NCBI GenBank assembly: GCA_002337005.1
Contig: DDFD01000018.1
Location: 5,818-69,817, forward strand
DNA length: 64,000 nt
Source of the DNA: Flavobacteriales bacterium UBA1937
Lineage (GTDB): Bacteria; Bacteroidota; Bacteroidia; Flavobacteriales; Weeksellaceae
Reading direction: 5' to 3'
Shown piece after piece: positions 63,009 to 64,000 of this stretch. Each line of letters opens with the position of its first letter. Position 1 is the stretch's first letter. A program made the position numbers and the translations under genes. Below the pieces are notes generated by a model. That model saw only the letters and a program-made list of their open reading frames with translations, was not told the origin of the DNA and searched no databases.

Positions 63009-64000
63009 CTATTTTGTTGAATATTTTTGATTAAGTGCTTGTAAAATAGCCCAAGTTTCCATGTCTAACTTTCCGTCATAATTTTCTGGTCGGAAATGAT
63101 ATTGTAGAGCTTCTATGGTTGACTTAGTAGCTTTATCCCAAACCCCTGATTCAGGTAAAGAACTATAACCAAATTTCTTTAATTCTATCTGAACTTTCAT
63201 TACAAAAGCTGGATCATTAAATTTGGCAGTAAAATCTTCTGGAACAATCAGACTAAGAAAATTTTGCTTCGCAGCATCATCATACCACATCCCAATTCCG
63301 TATTCATCATATAATTTTTTCCAAGGAAAAAGTGGACCTGGATCTTGTTTTCTGGTTGGTGCAATATCAGAATGTGCTAAAACATTGGTTGGCGGAATTT
63401 GATAACGAGTAACCAAATCTTTCACCAATTCTGCTACTTTTTTGACTTGATAATCAGGAAATGGAACAAAAGTTCTTGTACCAGCTTGCTCCGTAAAACC
63501 ATTATTTACAATTTCGATGCCTATGGAAGTATCATTAAGAGAAGAATCGTTTCTCCAAGCACTAATACCTGCATGATAAGCTCTTTTATTTTCATCTACT
63601 AATTGATAAATTTCTGCATTATCCATATCATTAACTAAATAATGAGCACTTACAGATTGTGTAGTAAGTACTTTTACAGATTTATCGTGATCTATTGCTG
63701 TATAATGTAAAATCACATATTTCTGTCTAAAATTTTGTGCTACAGCCGGAAAATATGCCCTACTTATGGTATAACCTTTAGGATTAGCACCTACCAAAGA
63801 GCCATAACTTATGGTGTTATCATTTTTAGTAGGGTCTGCAATATTTGTAGTAAAATAATCTCCGTGTACATCATGTTTTATGTCTGGTTTTGGTTGCACC
63901 ACTGGTTTTACTTCCACTGGTTTTGGTAAATTTTGAATTTTAGCAACTTCTTTTTGAGAACCACAAGAAATGACAAAAAAAGCTAAACCTATGAGATATA
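63009..64000 (-). CDS. N-acetylmuramoyl-L-alanine amidase lipoprotein (5' end cut by window edge)
   Basis: Zinc-dependent cell-wall amidase of the AmpD/PGRP (amidase_2) family, cut at its N-terminus by the right edge. The frame runs in from the edge and first shows the end of a lipoprotein signal (LAFFVISC, then GSQKEVAK). A Pro/Lys-rich linker follows. The amidase domain shows zinc-binding His in VILHYTA and VLAHSDIAPTRKQDPG, with the AYHAGISAW and SIGIEIVNNGF blocks. The C-terminal 65 residues (FVMKVQIELKKFGYSSLPESGVWDKATKSTIEALQYHF) are a peptidoglycan-binding repeat. Likely anchored in the outer membrane facing the periplasm; a role in peptidoglycan recycling is plausible. Confidence 0.93.
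   Translation of the reverse strand, partial: YLIGLAFFVISCGSQKEVAKIQNLPKPVEVKPVVQPKPDIKHDVHGDYFTTNIADPTKNDNTISYGSLVGANPKGYTISRAYFPAVAQNFRQKYVILHYTAIDHDKSVKVLTTQSVSAHYLVNDMDNAEIYQLVDENKRAYHAGISAWRNDSSLNDTSIGIEIVNNGFTEQAGTRTFVPFPDYQVKKVAELVKDLVTRYQIPPTNVLAHSDIAPTRKQDPGPLFPWKKLYDEYGIGMWYDDAAKQNFLSLIVPEDFTAKFNDPAFVMKVQIELKKFGYSSLPESGVWDKATKSTIEALQYHFRPENYDGKLDMETWAILQALNQKYSTK

Overview
The window reads as chromosomal DNA of a low-GC Bacteroidota bacterium, most likely family Weeksellaceae (Chryseobacterium/Cloacibacterium relatives). The signs are AT-rich sequence, intergenic promoters of the Bacteroidota type (TTG about 20 nt upstream of TAnnTTTG), almost no Shine-Dalgarno sequences, an S46 dipeptidyl-peptidase, a class A beta-lactamase of the CfxA/PER branch, and a DnaE polymerase carrying an N-terminal proofreading exonuclease. 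The genus is an inference. No rRNA, tRNA, CRISPR array, prophage or complete insertion sequence was seen.

Layout. 1-7.3 kb: katG (cut by the left edge), an S41-type lipoprotein, a small secreted protein and a TonB-dependent receptor. 7.3-12.3 kb: a ParE/RelE-type toxin-antitoxin pair, an SRPBCC protein, small envelope lipoproteins, a nitroreductase-like protein and a secreted protein with a possible SecD P1-like domain. 12.2-17.1 kb: a multi-hairpin REP-like repeat, urocanase hutU, a DUF1801 protein, a DUF559 nuclease gene framed by long inverted repeats, pcm and a fibronectin-III-like lipoprotein. 17.2-25.7 kb: a Gfo/Idh/MocA oxidoreductase, a secreted GH5 glucanase, a class A beta-lactamase with a hairpin in its leader, 3-hydroxyacyl-CoA dehydrogenase, a polytopic membrane protein, a small acidic protein, an ABC ATPase and a two-gene ThrE-type exporter.

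25.8-45.5 kb is an efflux region. Two complete tripartite RND operons of different gene order lie on the minus strand, one on each side of dnaE: tetR-tolC-MFP-RND (27.4-33.7 kb) and marR/gbsR-MFP-RND-tolC (39.3-45.5 kb). Each has its own regulator as first gene, and each has a palindromic candidate operator over its promoter. The 810-bp gap between dnaE and the second operon contains a good promoter, two overlapping mini-ORFs and an intrinsic terminator, so it looks like an unannotated transcription unit.

45.6-64 kb: a GNAT acetyltransferase, an SBF-type transporter, a secreted GDPD, an aldo/keto reductase, a secreted GH2 beta-galactosidase with a DUF3237 protein, ligA, a SulP transporter, a small hypothetical protein, an S46 dipeptidyl-peptidase with the Arg typical of DPP11, an M16 protease and an AmpD-like amidase lipoprotein cut by the right edge. 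The overall picture is an envelope- and efflux-rich housekeeping region with a few small accessory pieces. For several genes the longest possible reading frame starts upstream of a better ATG. The starts given here are chosen from signal peptides, promoters and family alignment.
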